The notes below the pieces were generated by a model, which did not search any database, had not been told where the DNA came from, and saw nothing but the letters and a program-made list of their open reading frames with translations. The position numbers were made by a program, and so were the translations under genes. A stretch of DNA of 64,000 nucleotides from Aeromicrobium marinum DSM 15272 (GTDB lineage Bacteria; Actinomycetota; Actinomycetes; Propionibacteriales; Nocardioidaceae): NCBI RefSeq assembly GCF_000160775.2, contig NZ_CM001024.1, positions 2,346,686 through 2,410,685 on the forward strand. Reading direction: 5' to 3'. Position 1 is the first letter of the stretch. Every line of letters starts with the position of its first letter. Shown in pieces: positions 36,119-44,132 of this stretch.

Positions 36119-36918
36119 AGGTCCTCCAGACCGTTGTCGATGAACAGCTTCCCGTCGACCTCGACCAGGCGCGGCTCGATCGCCGAGATGCTGCGGGAGC
36201 GGGAGGCCTCCACGGCGGCCGAGGGGGCGAGGTCGACGACGTCCCGGCACGTCTGCAGGGTCGGCGGCATCATCGCCACCTCACCGGCGGTCACCGATCG
36301 CAGGACGTCGCCGACGGGGTGCCAGGCCGCGCGGTCGGCCTCGCCCGGCAGGGACCCCACGATCTGGCCGTCCGGGACCGCCGCCACGAAGAACCGGGTG
36401 TCGTAGCGCCGCGGCTCGAACGCCGGGGTGATCCAGTGCGACCACGCGCCCACCAGGTCGGCCCGCAGCACCAGGTCGTGCTCCGCGAGGAAGGAGGCGA
36501 AGCTGCGCTCGTCGGCGTCGAGCGCGGCGCGGGCGACGCTGAACTCCGGTGAGCTGACGTCACTGACCACGGTGTCGGCGTCGTGACCGGCCAGCAGGAT
36601 GCCGGACTCCTCGAACGTCTCCCTCACGGCGGCGACGACCAGCGAGGCGGCCAGCGGCACGCTGCACGAGAAGCGCTCGGCCCAGGCCTCGGGCGGCGGA
36701 CCGACCCACGGGACCGGTTCGGCGTCCAGGGCCGACACCCCGCCGCCGGGGAACACGTACATGCCGGCCGCGAACGCCATCGAGGGCTGTCGGCGCAGCA
36801 GGTAGGTCTCGGTGCCGGACGCGCCGGCGCGCAGCAGGGCGATCGTGGCGGCGTCGCGCGGCACGCTCGGTGCGGCGTCGGCCGACGGCCGCATCGACTC
36901 CGGCAGCGGGTACCTCAC
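36115..36918 (-). CDS. NUDIX hydrolase, NUDT19-like
   Basis: A 267-residue protein with a long Nudix region: YLLRRQPSMAFAAGMYVFPGGG, a large insert, then AAVRETFEESGILLA. The insert before the helix is typical of the NUDT19 group, which hydrolyses CoA derivatives in mammals; here the substrate is not known. GTG at 36916-36918 overlaps the ridA stop. The C-terminal VEVDGKLFIDNG is a short conserved tail. Confidence 0.88.
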   Translation of the reverse strand: MRYPLPESMRPSADAAPSVPRDAATIALLRAGASGTETYLLRRQPSMAFAAGMYVFPGGGVSALDAEPVPWVGPPPEAWAERFSCSVPLAASLVVAAVRETFEESGILLAGHDADTVVSDVSSPEFSVARAALDADERSFASFLAEHDLVLRADLVGAWSHWITPAFEPRRYDTRFFVAAVPDGQIVGSLPGEADRAAWHPVGDVLRSVTAGEVAMMPPTLQTCRDVVDLAPSAAVEASRSRSISAIEPRLVEVDGKLFIDNGLEDL

Positions 36919-37379
36919 GGACCGACCTCGACGACGACCTCGACCTCCACGGGCGAGTCCAACGGCAGGACCGGCACGCCGACCGCGCTGCGGGCGTGTT
37001 GACCGACCGCGCCGAAGGCAGCAGCGAACAGCTCGCTCGCGCCGTTAGCGACCTGGGGCTGCTGCGTGAAGTCGGGGGTGCTGGCGACGAACACCGTGGC
37101 CTTCACGATCCGGGTGACCCGGTCGAGGTCGCCGACGACCCCCCGGACCGCCGCGATCGCGTTCAACGCGCAGACCTCGGCGCACGCGGTGGCCTCGTCG
37201 GCCGAGACCTCGCCACCGACCTTGCCGGTCTGCAGCAGCCGGCCCTCGACGAACGGCAGCTGACCGGACGTGAACACGTGCTGTCCGGTGTGCACGGCCG
37301 GGACGTAGGAGGCGACCGGCGCGGCGACCTCGGGCACCTGGTGACCCAGCGCCGCGAGGCGCTCCTCGACCGCCGACAC
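36915..37379 (-). CDS. RidA family protein
   Basis: A 154-residue protein of the RidA/YjgF family, which hydrolyses reactive enamine/imine intermediates of amino-acid metabolism. The HTGQHVFTSGQLPF strand and the pattern around TVFVASTPDF are present. The conserved Arg that binds carboxylates is expected near ARSAVGVPVLPLD and is there as HARSAVGV. GTG at 37377-37379, one base after the DUF4177 stop. Corresponds to Rv3678c. Confidence 0.92.
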   Translation of the reverse strand: MSAVEERLAALGHQVPEVAAPVASYVPAVHTGQHVFTSGQLPFVEGRLLQTGKVGGEVSADEATACAEVCALNAIAAVRGVVGDLDRVTRIVKATVFVASTPDFTQQPQVANGASELFAAAFGAVGQHARSAVGVPVLPLDSPVEVEVVVEVGP

Positions 37380-37380
37380 G

Positions 37381-37536
37381 TCAGGCCACCGGCCGCTTGA
37401 AGTAGGCCACCAGGTTCTCGGGGTTCATCCCCGGCACGATCTGGACCAGCTCCCAGCCGTCGCTGCCGAAGGTGTCGAGGATCTGCTTGGTCGCGTGGAC
37501 CAGGACGGGTGCGGTCAGGTACTCCCATTGCGTCAT
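37381..37536 (-). CDS. DUF4177 small protein
   Basis: A 51-residue protein beginning MTQWEYLTAPVL and containing FGSDGWELVQIVP, the DUF4177 signature. Function unknown. ATG at 37534-37536 is preceded by TACAGT seven bases upstream and by no ribosome binding site, so the mRNA is probably leaderless. First gene of the DUF4177-ridA-NUDIX-MBL operon. Positional match to Rv3678A. Confidence 0.9.
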   Translation of the reverse strand: MTQWEYLTAPVLVHATKQILDTFGSDGWELVQIVPGMNPENLVAYFKRPVA

Positions 37537-37543
37537 GGGTTCG

Positions 37544-37549
37544 ACTGTA
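37544..37549 (-). promoter_or_regulatory. -10 box of leaderless DUF4177-ridA operon
   Basis: TACAGT on the minus strand ends seven bases before the ATG at 37536. Confidence 0.6.
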
Positions 37550-37609
37550 TCGGCCGCCGGCCGGGGAGCGGGATTCCCCGGATCGAGATGCAGAAGGGAG
37601 GGCGGTCGA

Positions 37610-37615
37610 TAGGGT
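37610..37615 (+). promoter_or_regulatory. -10 box of leaderless Get3-like ATPase pair
   Basis: TAGGGT ends six bases before the GTG start at 37622. Confidence 0.6.
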
Positions 37616-37621
37616 GCTGAG

Positions 37622-38596
37622 GTGTCCTCCACTCCCACGCTGCACATCGTCACCGGCAAGGGCGGAACGGGCAAGACGACCGTCGCGGCAGCCCTCGCGA
37701 TGGCGCTCGCCGGCCGCGGGCAGAAGGTGCTCCTGTGCGAGGTCGAGGGTCGGCAGGGCATCGCCCAGCTGTTCGACGTGGCCCCGCTGCCGTACGAGGA
37801 GCGTCGCATCGCCACCGGACTGGGGGGTGGCGAGGTGTACGCCCTGGCCATCGACCCGGAGTCGGCGCTGCTGGAGTACCTCGAGATGTTCTACCGGCTC
37901 GGCCGCGCCGGCAAGGCCCTCGACCGGTTCGGCATCATCGACTTCGCCACCACGATCGCTCCCGGTGTCCGCGACGTGCTGCTGACCGGCAAGGTCTACG
38001 AGATCGCCCGCCGCCAGGGCGCCAAGAACGAGGCCGGACCCACGTACGACGCCATCATCATGGACGCGCCGCCGACCGGACGGATCACCCGGTTCCTCAA
38101 CGTCAACTCCGAGGTGGCCGGGCTGGCCAAGGTGGGTCCGATCCGCCGGCAGGCCGACTCGATCATGCAGCTGCTGCGGTCGGACGCCACGCGCGTCCAC
38201 CTCGTCACCGTGCTGGAGGAGATGCCGGTGCAGGAGACGCTGGACGGCGTGGCCGAGCTGACGGGCGAACGGCTGCCCGTCGGCCACGTGATCGTCAACC
38301 TCGTGCGCCCCGCGTTGGTCACCGCGGCCACCGCCACGGCGTTGGACGACGACGACTTCCTCGACGCCCGGCTGCCCGAGCTGCTCGCCGGCGCCCGCCT
38401 CGATCCGTCCTCGGCGGACGTCCTGGTCGCCGGGGGTCGGGGCCACCTGGTGCGCCAAGCCCTGCAGCAGGGCCAGCGCGAGCTGCTCGAACAGGCCGAT
38501 CCCCCGATGGCGGAGCTGCCGTTGCTCGACGCGTCCGTCGACGCCGGGGCGCTCCTGCAGCTGGCCGAGCACCTGCGGTCGGAGGGAGTGGCATGA
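37622..38596 (+). CDS. Get3/ArsA-like ATPase, subunit 1
   Basis: A 324-residue SIMIBI-class ATPase. The P-loop GKGGTGKTT (12-20) is of the deviant Walker A type used by dimeric ATPases. MDAPPTGRITRFL is the switch region. There is no arsenite-binding cysteine cluster, so arsenite export is unlikely. It overlaps the second ATPase by four bases (ATGA) and the two probably form a heterodimer. Mycobacterial Rv3679-Rv3680 are the counterparts, described as Get3-like proteins. GTG start, leaderless. Confidence 0.9.
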   Translation: MSSTPTLHIVTGKGGTGKTTVAAALAMALAGRGQKVLLCEVEGRQGIAQLFDVAPLPYEERRIATGLGGGEVYALAIDPESALLEYLEMFYRLGRAGKALDRFGIIDFATTIAPGVRDVLLTGKVYEIARRQGAKNEAGPTYDAIIMDAPPTGRITRFLNVNSEVAGLAKVGPIRRQADSIMQLLRSDATRVHLVTVLEEMPVQETLDGVAELTGERLPVGHVIVNLVRPALVTAATATALDDDDFLDARLPELLAGARLDPSSADVLVAGGRGHLVRQALQQGQRELLEQADPPMAELPLLDASVDAGALLQLAEHLRSEGVA

Positions 38597-39774
38597 GCGA
38601 GCGCCAGCGAGGCAGTGCCCGGGACCGGTCTCGGCCGCGGGTCTTCGACGGGTCCGCCACCGACACCACCCTCGACGTCGACGCACTGCTGGCCGACCGC
38701 GGCACCGAGATCATCGTGTGCTGCGGATCCGGCGGGGTCGGCAAGACCACCACGGCGGCGGCCCTGGCCATGCGGGCCGCGGACCAGGGGCGCAAGGTCT
38801 GCGTCCTCACGATCGACCCGGCTCGCCGGCTGGCGCAGTCGATGGGACTGACCGAGCTCGACAACACGCCCCGCGCGGTCGAGGGCGCCGGCGCCGGCGG
38901 CGGGTCGCTCGACGCGATGATGCTCGACATGAAGCGCACCTTCGACGAGGTCGTCGAGGCCCACGCCTCCCCCGAGAAGGCGCAGCAGATCCTGACCAAC
39001 CCCTTCTACGTGGCGCTCTCCAGCTCGTTCGCGGGCACGCAGGAGTACATGGCGATGGAGAAGCTCGGGCAGCTGCACGGCGGCGGCGAGTGGGACCTCA
39101 TCGTCGTCGACACCCCGCCGTCACGGTCCGCGCTGGACTTCCTCGACGCGCCGGAGCGGCTGTCGTCGATGTTGGACGGCCGGTTCATCAAGCTGCTGCT
39201 GGCGCCCGCCCGGGGGCCGGCCCGCCTCCTTACCGTCGGCTTCGGGGTGGTGACCGGTGCGCTCAACAAGGTCCTCGGTGCGCAGGTGCTGACCGACCTG
39301 CAGACGTTCGTCGCCGCGTTCGACACCCTCTTCGGCGGGTTCCGGCAGCGCGCCGACGCGACCTACTCCCTGCTGAAGGCTCCGGGCACGTCCTTCCTGG
39401 TGATCGCCTCCCCCGAGACCGCGGCGCTGCGCGAGGCGTCGTACTTCGTCGAACGGCTGGCCGGCGACGCCATGCCCCTGGCCGGCCTGGTCGTCAACCG
39501 GGTGCACGACGACGTCGGGGAGGCCATCGACGCCACCGACGCGGAGTCGGCCGCCAAGCGACTGCGCCGACACGGTGGGGCCGACGAGGTCGCCACGGCC
39601 GAGCTGCTGGCGGTCCACGCCGAGCGGGTGCGGGTCGCCGAGCGCGAACACCTCGCGCGGGAGCGGTTCGCCGCGACGCACCCGGGGGTCGCCCAGGTGC
39701 CCGTCACCGCGCTCGCCGGTGACGTGCACGACCTCGACGGCCTGCGGCAGATCGGCAACCTGCTCGCCCGCTGA
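38593..39774 (+). CDS. Get3/ArsA-like ATPase, subunit 2
   Basis: A 393-residue partner of the preceding ATPase. P-loop GSGGVGKT (45-52), switch VVDTPPSRSALDFL, and an extra hydrophobic/helical insert after it (FIKLLLAPARGPARLLTVGFGVVTG) that could bind a client helix, as Get3 does. ATG at 38593 overlaps the end of the first gene. It converges on the oxidoreductase gene with a two-base gap. Equivalent by position to Rv3680. Confidence 0.9.
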   Translation: MSERQRGSARDRSRPRVFDGSATDTTLDVDALLADRGTEIIVCCGSGGVGKTTTAAALAMRAADQGRKVCVLTIDPARRLAQSMGLTELDNTPRAVEGAGAGGGSLDAMMLDMKRTFDEVVEAHASPEKAQQILTNPFYVALSSSFAGTQEYMAMEKLGQLHGGGEWDLIVVDTPPSRSALDFLDAPERLSSMLDGRFIKLLLAPARGPARLLTVGFGVVTGALNKVLGAQVLTDLQTFVAAFDTLFGGFRQRADATYSLLKAPGTSFLVIASPETAALREASYFVERLAGDAMPLAGLVVNRVHDDVGEAIDATDAESAAKRLRRHGGADEVATAELLAVHAERVRVAEREHLARERFAATHPGVAQVPVTALAGDVHDLDGLRQIGNLLAR

Positions 39775-39776
39775 CC

Positions 39777-40814
39777 TCAGCGGGTCGGGTCGGGGCCCAC
39801 CTGCACCAGCAGCTTGCCGAAGTTCTCGCCACGCAGCAGGCCGAAGAAGGCCTCGGGTGCGTTCTCGAGGCCCTTGACGACGTCCTCCTTGTAGGCGACG
39901 CGACCCTCACGGATCCAGGCCGAGACCTCTTCCTGGAAGCCCCGGTAGTGCTCCTTGACGAACTCGTTCTGGATGAAGCCGCGGACCGTCAGGCTCTTGG
40001 TGAGGATCGCCTGCATGAGCTGCGGGACCCGGTTGGGACCCTCGGGCGCCTCGGTGGCGTTGTAGTGCGCGATCAACCCGCAGACGGGCACCCGGGCGTA
40101 GGTGTTGAGCCGGGGCAGCACCGCGTCCCACACGTGGCCGCCGACGTTCTCGAAGTACACGTCGATCCCGTCCGGCACGGCGGCCTTGAGGTCCTCACGG
40201 AACGTTGGCGAGCGGTGGTCGAGCGCGACGTCGAAGCCCAGCTCCTGCAGGAAGGCGACCTTCTGCGGGCCGCCGGCGATGCCGACCGCACGAGCGCCCT
40301 TGACCTTCGCGATCTGGCCGACCATCGAGCCGACCGGACCGGTCGCCGCGGCGACGACCACGGTCTCGCCCGGCTGGGGCCGGCCGATCTGCAGCAGACC
40401 CGCGTAGGCGGTGAAGCCCGGCATCCCGAGCGCTCCCACGGCCGTCGAGATCGGCGCCCGCGCCGGGTCGAGCCGCCGGACGTGTCGAGCCGGCTGCACG
40501 CCGTACTCCTGCCAGCCCAGGTGGGAGAGCACCAGGTCGCCGGGCTCCAGGTCCGGGGACCGGGACTCCACGACCTCGGCGACGGTGCCGCCCTCCATGA
40601 CCGCACCCACCTCGACGGGGGCGGCGTACGACTTCGCCGCGCTCATCCGTCCGCGCATGTAGGGGTCGAGCGACAGGTAGACGGTGCGCAGCAGCACCTC
40701 GCCGTCGGCCGGCTCAGGGACCGCGGCGGTCTCGATCCGGAAGTTCTCGGCAGTGGGCTCGCCCTCGGGTCGCGAGGCGAGCAGGACACGGTTGTTCTCG
40801 GTCGGGGTGGTCAC
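39777..40814 (-). CDS. NADP-dependent oxidoreductase, zinc-independent MDR family
   Basis: A 345-residue medium-chain reductase of the leukotriene B4 dehydrogenase/CurA type. SLDPYMRGRMS is the group's N-terminal mark, and AAATGPVGSMVGQIAKVKGA is the NADP-binding Rossmann motif. No zinc ligands are seen. It usually reduces the double bond of alpha,beta-unsaturated ketones or aldehydes. Start: GTG at 40812-40814 is preferred over a GTG three bases upstream, because TAGCGT then sits seven bases away. It is inserted between the ATPase pair and whiB relative to M. tuberculosis. Confidence 0.9.
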   Translation of the reverse strand: MTTPTENNRVLLASRPEGEPTAENFRIETAAVPEPADGEVLLRTVYLSLDPYMRGRMSAAKSYAAPVEVGAVMEGGTVAEVVESRSPDLEPGDLVLSHLGWQEYGVQPARHVRRLDPARAPISTAVGALGMPGFTAYAGLLQIGRPQPGETVVVAAATGPVGSMVGQIAKVKGARAVGIAGGPQKVAFLQELGFDVALDHRSPTFREDLKAAVPDGIDVYFENVGGHVWDAVLPRLNTYARVPVCGLIAHYNATEAPEGPNRVPQLMQAILTKSLTVRGFIQNEFVKEHYRGFQEEVSAWIREGRVAYKEDVVKGLENAPEAFFGLLRGENFGKLLVQVGPDPTR

Positions 40815-40821
40815 CACCCCG

Positions 40822-40827
40822 ACGCTA
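40822..40827 (-). promoter_or_regulatory. -10 box of leaderless oxidoreductase gene
   Basis: TAGCGT on the minus strand, seven bases before the GTG at 40814. Confidence 0.55.
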
Positions 40828-40844
40828 CCCCCGCGGGGGTCGGC

Positions 40845-41105
40845 TCAGACGGCGACCTGCAGCACCGATCGCCAGGTGGTGACGTTGGGACGGCGACGCA
40901 GCAGCGCACGGCGCTCCCGCTCGGTCATGCCGCCCCACACGCCCCACTCGATGCGGTTGTCGAGCGCCTCGGCCAGGCACTCGGCCTTGACGACGCAGCG
41001 CCCGCAGACCTGCTTGGCGCGGTTCTGCTCGGCGCCCTTGACGAAGAGTTCGTCGGACGTGTTGCGACAGGCGGCCGACGCCGACCAGTTGTCGTCCCAG
41101 CTCAT
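40845..41105 (-). CDS. WhiB family iron-sulfur regulator, WhiB4-like
   Basis: An 86-residue transcription factor with four conserved cysteines (13, 34, 37 and 43) for a [4Fe-4S] cluster, then the turn GVWGGM and the basic RRALLRRRP segment. Position between the ATPase pair and ponA2 equals whiB4 (Rv3681c), a redox sensor in M. tuberculosis. ATG at 41103-41105 follows GGGAGG; a leader of about 45 bases with a GCCAC/GTGGC hairpin (41124-41138) precedes it, and TAGCCT (complement of 41158-41163) is a likely -10. Confidence 0.93.
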   Translation of the reverse strand: MSWDDNWSASAACRNTSDELFVKGAEQNRAKQVCGRCVVKAECLAEALDNRIEWGVWGGMTERERRALLRRRPNVTTWRSVLQVAV

Positions 41106-41157
41106 GTGAACCTCCCGAGATCAGCCACCTGGTGTGGCCGAAGTGATTCCTGAGAAC

Positions 41158-41163
41158 AGGCTA
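41158..41163 (-). promoter_or_regulatory. -10 box of whiB
   Basis: TAGCCT on the minus strand, about 50 bases before the whiB start, gives a real leader here, unlike the leaderless neighbours. Confidence 0.5.
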
Positions 41164-41299
41164 GGAAATCTGGTACGGACCCGTCAGACCGGTCGGAATG
41201 GTTTCCCCTAGTCCTTTCGAACCACCGAAAGCGGGGCCTTGTGCCCACGGAACCCCGGGCCCCCGGTCCGTGGGCTCGGTCGCGTCTGGCTCGGTCCCG

Positions 41300-41305
41300 T
41301 AGGCT
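41300..41305 (+). promoter_or_regulatory. -10 box of leaderless ponA2
   Basis: TAGGCT ends six bases before the ATG at 41312. Confidence 0.6.
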
Positions 41306-41311
41306 GACCCC

Positions 41312-43543
41312 ATGTCGTGGGACGATCTGCAGTCAGCCGTGCGCCGCCGCGTCCAGGCCGAGGACCGCCGCCAGAGCACCCCGTCGCTCGTGGCCTCGAT
41401 CGCGCGACTGTCGGTCATCGGCGGCGTGCTGGTCGCCGCGATCATCGTCCCGGTCACGGCCATCGTGGCCGTCACCGCCACCCAGGCGAGCACCGAGGTC
41501 ATCGACCTGCCGCTGACCCTGGAGGAGCAGCCCACACCGCAGACCAGCCGGCTGCTCGCCGCGGACGGTCAGCTGCTCGCCTACTTCTACGAGGAGAACC
41601 GGCAGGACGTCCCCCTCGACGAGATCGCGCCCGTCATGCAGGACGCGATCATCTCGATCGAGGACGAGCGCTTCTACGACCACGGCGCGCTCGACATCCA
41701 GGGCACCCTGCGCGCCCTGGTCAACAACGCCTCGGACGGCCGGACCCAGGGCGGGTCGACGATCACCCAGCAGCTGGTGAAGCTGACCCTCGTGCAGGCC
41801 GCCGCCACCGACGAGGAGCGGCGGGCGGCCGTCGAGCAGTCGGTGGCGCGCAAGGTCCGCGAGCTGAAGATCGCGATCGACTTCGAGGAGCAGTACACCA
41901 AGGACGAGATCCTCGAGCGGTACCTCAACATCGCCTACTACGGCGGCGGTGCGTACGGCATCTCGGCCGCGGCCAACCACTTCTTCTCGGTGTCGCCCGC
42001 CGACCTGACCCTGGCCCAGGCCGCGACCCTGGCCGGTCTGGTCAAGAACCCGGTCGAGTTCGATCCCAACGTGTACCCCGAGCGGGCGCTGCAGCGGCGC
42101 AACCTCGTGCTGTCGGTCATGGAACGCCAGGGCAAGATCTCCCCCGAGGAGTCCGAGCAGCTCCAGGCCGGTGAGCTGGCCCTGGTCACCACCGACTTCC
42201 CGAACGGCTGCATCACCTCGGTCGCGTCGTTCTCGTGCGACTACGTGCAGCGCTACCTCGAGAACGAGGAGGCGCTCGGCGCGACGGTCGAGGAGCGGCG
42301 CGACCGCATCCGGCTCGGCGGCCTCACCATCAAGTCCAACATCGACGTCTCGATGCAGACGGCGGTCAACGACGCCGTGGCCGGCAACGTGCTCCCGACC
42401 GACCAGGCGATCGGATCCATCGCCCTCGTCGAGCCCGGCACCGGCAAGGTCCGCGGCATGGCCCAGTCGCGACCGATGGGCACCGACCGCGAGGGCGGCC
42501 AGTCGTTCATCAACTTCTCGGTGCCGACCGAGCTGGGTGACTCCGGCGGCTTCCAGGCCGGATCGACATTCAAGATGTTCACCACGGCCGCCGCCCTGCA
42601 GCAGGGCATCGGGGTCGACAAGACCTACAACTCGCCGCCGCGGATGACGATCCCCCGCGGTACGTACTTCGACTGCGAGGGGGGAGGGACCGACCGGTTC
42701 GAGGTCCGCAACTCCACCTCCTCGGGCACGATGAACATGTACACCGCCCTGCGGCAGTCGGTGAACACCTACTTCGCCCAGCTCGAGGCCGAGGTGGGTC
42801 TCTGCGAGACCGTGCGGATGGCCGAGGCCATGGGCATCGAGGTGCCGTTCGGCGGACCGGACAACGGCGTCGTCCCGTCGTTCACGCTCGGCCCCATCCG
42901 GGTCAGCACGCTCGACATGGCCGCTGCCTACGCCGTCCCGGCCTCCGGCGGCATGTTCTGCGAGCCGCAGCCGGTCACCGAGATCCTCGAGGCCGACGGG
43001 TCACTGCTCAAGGCCTACGTCCCGGAGTGCGAGCGGGTGCTGACCAACGAGGAGGCCGCGCAGATCAACGACATCCTGCGGGGCCTGCAGCAGCCCGGTG
43101 GCTTCGGGTTCTCCAACGGCACCGGCCTCAACATCCCGTCGGCCGCCAAGACCGGAACCACCAACGACAACAAGGCCGTCTGGTACACCGGCTACACGCC
43201 GGAGATCTCGGCCGCCGCGATGATCGCCGGCGCCGACTTCGACGGGTTCGAGATCCCTCTGTCGGGCCAGCGCATCAACGGCCGGTTCGTCAACGCCAGC
43301 GCCGCCGCCGGTAGCGCCCTGGCGGGCCCGATGTGGGCCGACGCCATGCAGGTCATCCAGAACTCGCTGAGCCCGGTCAACTTCGAGCGCCCGCCGCGCA
43401 CCCAGCCGGCTCCCCCGCGACCGCCGGAGCCCGAGCCGGACCCCAACGCTCCCGCCCCGCCCCAGCAGACGCTTCAGCTGCCGCCAGGGGTCCAGCTGCC
43501 TCCGGGCTTCCAGCTGCCGCCGGGCGTGACGATCGTCCAGTAG
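41312..43543 (+). CDS. Bifunctional penicillin-binding protein, PonA2-like
   Basis: A 743-residue class A penicillin-binding protein that polymerises and cross-links peptidoglycan. A transmembrane anchor (about 27-52) precedes the transglycosylase domain with the catalytic Glu in SIEDERFYDHGALD and GGSTITQQLVK. The transpeptidase domain has SXXK at Ser418, SVN at 483 and KTGTT at 613. There is no PASTA domain; the C-terminus is Pro-rich and repeats QLPPG. Corresponds to ponA2 (Rv3682). ATG is leaderless. Confidence 0.95.
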   Translation: MSWDDLQSAVRRRVQAEDRRQSTPSLVASIARLSVIGGVLVAAIIVPVTAIVAVTATQASTEVIDLPLTLEEQPTPQTSRLLAADGQLLAYFYEENRQDVPLDEIAPVMQDAIISIEDERFYDHGALDIQGTLRALVNNASDGRTQGGSTITQQLVKLTLVQAAATDEERRAAVEQSVARKVRELKIAIDFEEQYTKDEILERYLNIAYYGGGAYGISAAANHFFSVSPADLTLAQAATLAGLVKNPVEFDPNVYPERALQRRNLVLSVMERQGKISPEESEQLQAGELALVTTDFPNGCITSVASFSCDYVQRYLENEEALGATVEERRDRIRLGGLTIKSNIDVSMQTAVNDAVAGNVLPTDQAIGSIALVEPGTGKVRGMAQSRPMGTDREGGQSFINFSVPTELGDSGGFQAGSTFKMFTTAAALQQGIGVDKTYNSPPRMTIPRGTYFDCEGGGTDRFEVRNSTSSGTMNMYTALRQSVNTYFAQLEAEVGLCETVRMAEAMGIEVPFGGPDNGVVPSFTLGPIRVSTLDMAAAYAVPASGGMFCEPQPVTEILEADGSLLKAYVPECERVLTNEEAAQINDILRGLQQPGGFGFSNGTGLNIPSAAKTGTTNDNKAVWYTGYTPEISAAAMIAGADFDGFEIPLSGQRINGRFVNASAAAGSALAGPMWADAMQVIQNSLSPVNFERPPRTQPAPPRPPEPEPDPNAPAPPQQTLQLPPGVQLPPGFQLPPGVTIVQ

Positions 43544-43544
43544 G

Positions 43545-44006
43545 TCAGCCGGCCAGCTGCCGCTTGACCTCGGCCGCCACCACCCCGCCGTCGGCGCGGC
43601 CCTTGACCTGCGGCTGCACGACGGCCATCACCGCACCCATCGCCTTCATGCCCTGACCGGCAGCACCGGCCTGCTCGACGGCCGCCGTGACGATGGCGGC
43701 GACCTCGGCCTCGGTCAACGACGCCGGGAGGTACTCGGCGAGGATCGCCGCCTCGTCCCGCTCCTTCTGCGCGAGCGCCGGCCGGTCGCCGGCGTCGAAC
43801 GCCTCGGCCGACTCGCGACGCTTCTTGGCCTCCTTGCCCAGCACCGCGATCACGTCGTCGTCGCTGAGCTCCCTGGCCTCCTTGCCGGCGACCTCCGCGG
43901 TCGAGATGGCGGCCAGCACCATGCGGATCGTCGACGAGCGCAGCGCGTCGCGCGCCTTCATCGAGGCGGTGAGGTCGGAGCGGAGACGGTCCTTCATGGC
44001 TGACAT
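43545..44006 (-). CDS. GatB/YqeY domain protein
   Basis: A 153-residue helical protein beginning MSAMKDRLRSDLTASMKARD, related to the tail domain of GatB that binds tRNA. Its cellular role is not firmly known. GGAGG lies one base before ATG 44006 and ten bases before ATG 43997; the spacing fits the second better, whereas homologues more often begin like the first. It converges on ponA2 with one base between. The upstream gap carries a long palindrome. Confidence 0.9.
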   Translation of the reverse strand: MSAMKDRLRSDLTASMKARDALRSSTIRMVLAAISTAEVAGKEARELSDDDVIAVLGKEAKKRRESAEAFDAGDRPALAQKERDEAAILAEYLPASLTEAEVAAIVTAAVEQAGAAGQGMKAMGAVMAVVQPQVKGRADGGVVAAEVKRQLAG

Positions 44007-44027
44007 GCCTCCATTGTCCCCCCTCCC

Positions 44028-44110
44028 CCACCCCAACCCAGAAGTGCTCCCGAATCCACCGTTCCTGGCGGAAGAAGGGTTGATCCGGGAGCACTTCTGG
44101 GTCGGGGTGG
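44028..44110. repeat. Long inverted repeat in a divergent gap
   Basis: Arms 44028-44052 and 44086-44110, 25 bases each, are reverse complements with one mismatch; the loop is 33 bases. The segment CGAATCCACC (44051-44060) also occurs in the islands at 30061 and 35267. Because both neighbouring genes start here, it cannot be a simple terminator. Confidence 0.75.
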
Positions 44111-44120
44111 CGGGGATGCG

Positions 44121-44126
44121 TAGGCT
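44121..44126 (+). promoter_or_regulatory. -10 box of leaderless metallophosphoesterase
   Basis: TAGGCT ends six bases before the ATG at 44133, just downstream of the long palindrome. Confidence 0.6.
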
Positions 44127-44132
44127 CGGGCC

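Noticed and set aside
37622-39774. Arsenite efflux ATPase
   Set aside because: No ArsA metal-binding cysteine triad and no arsB or arsR neighbour.
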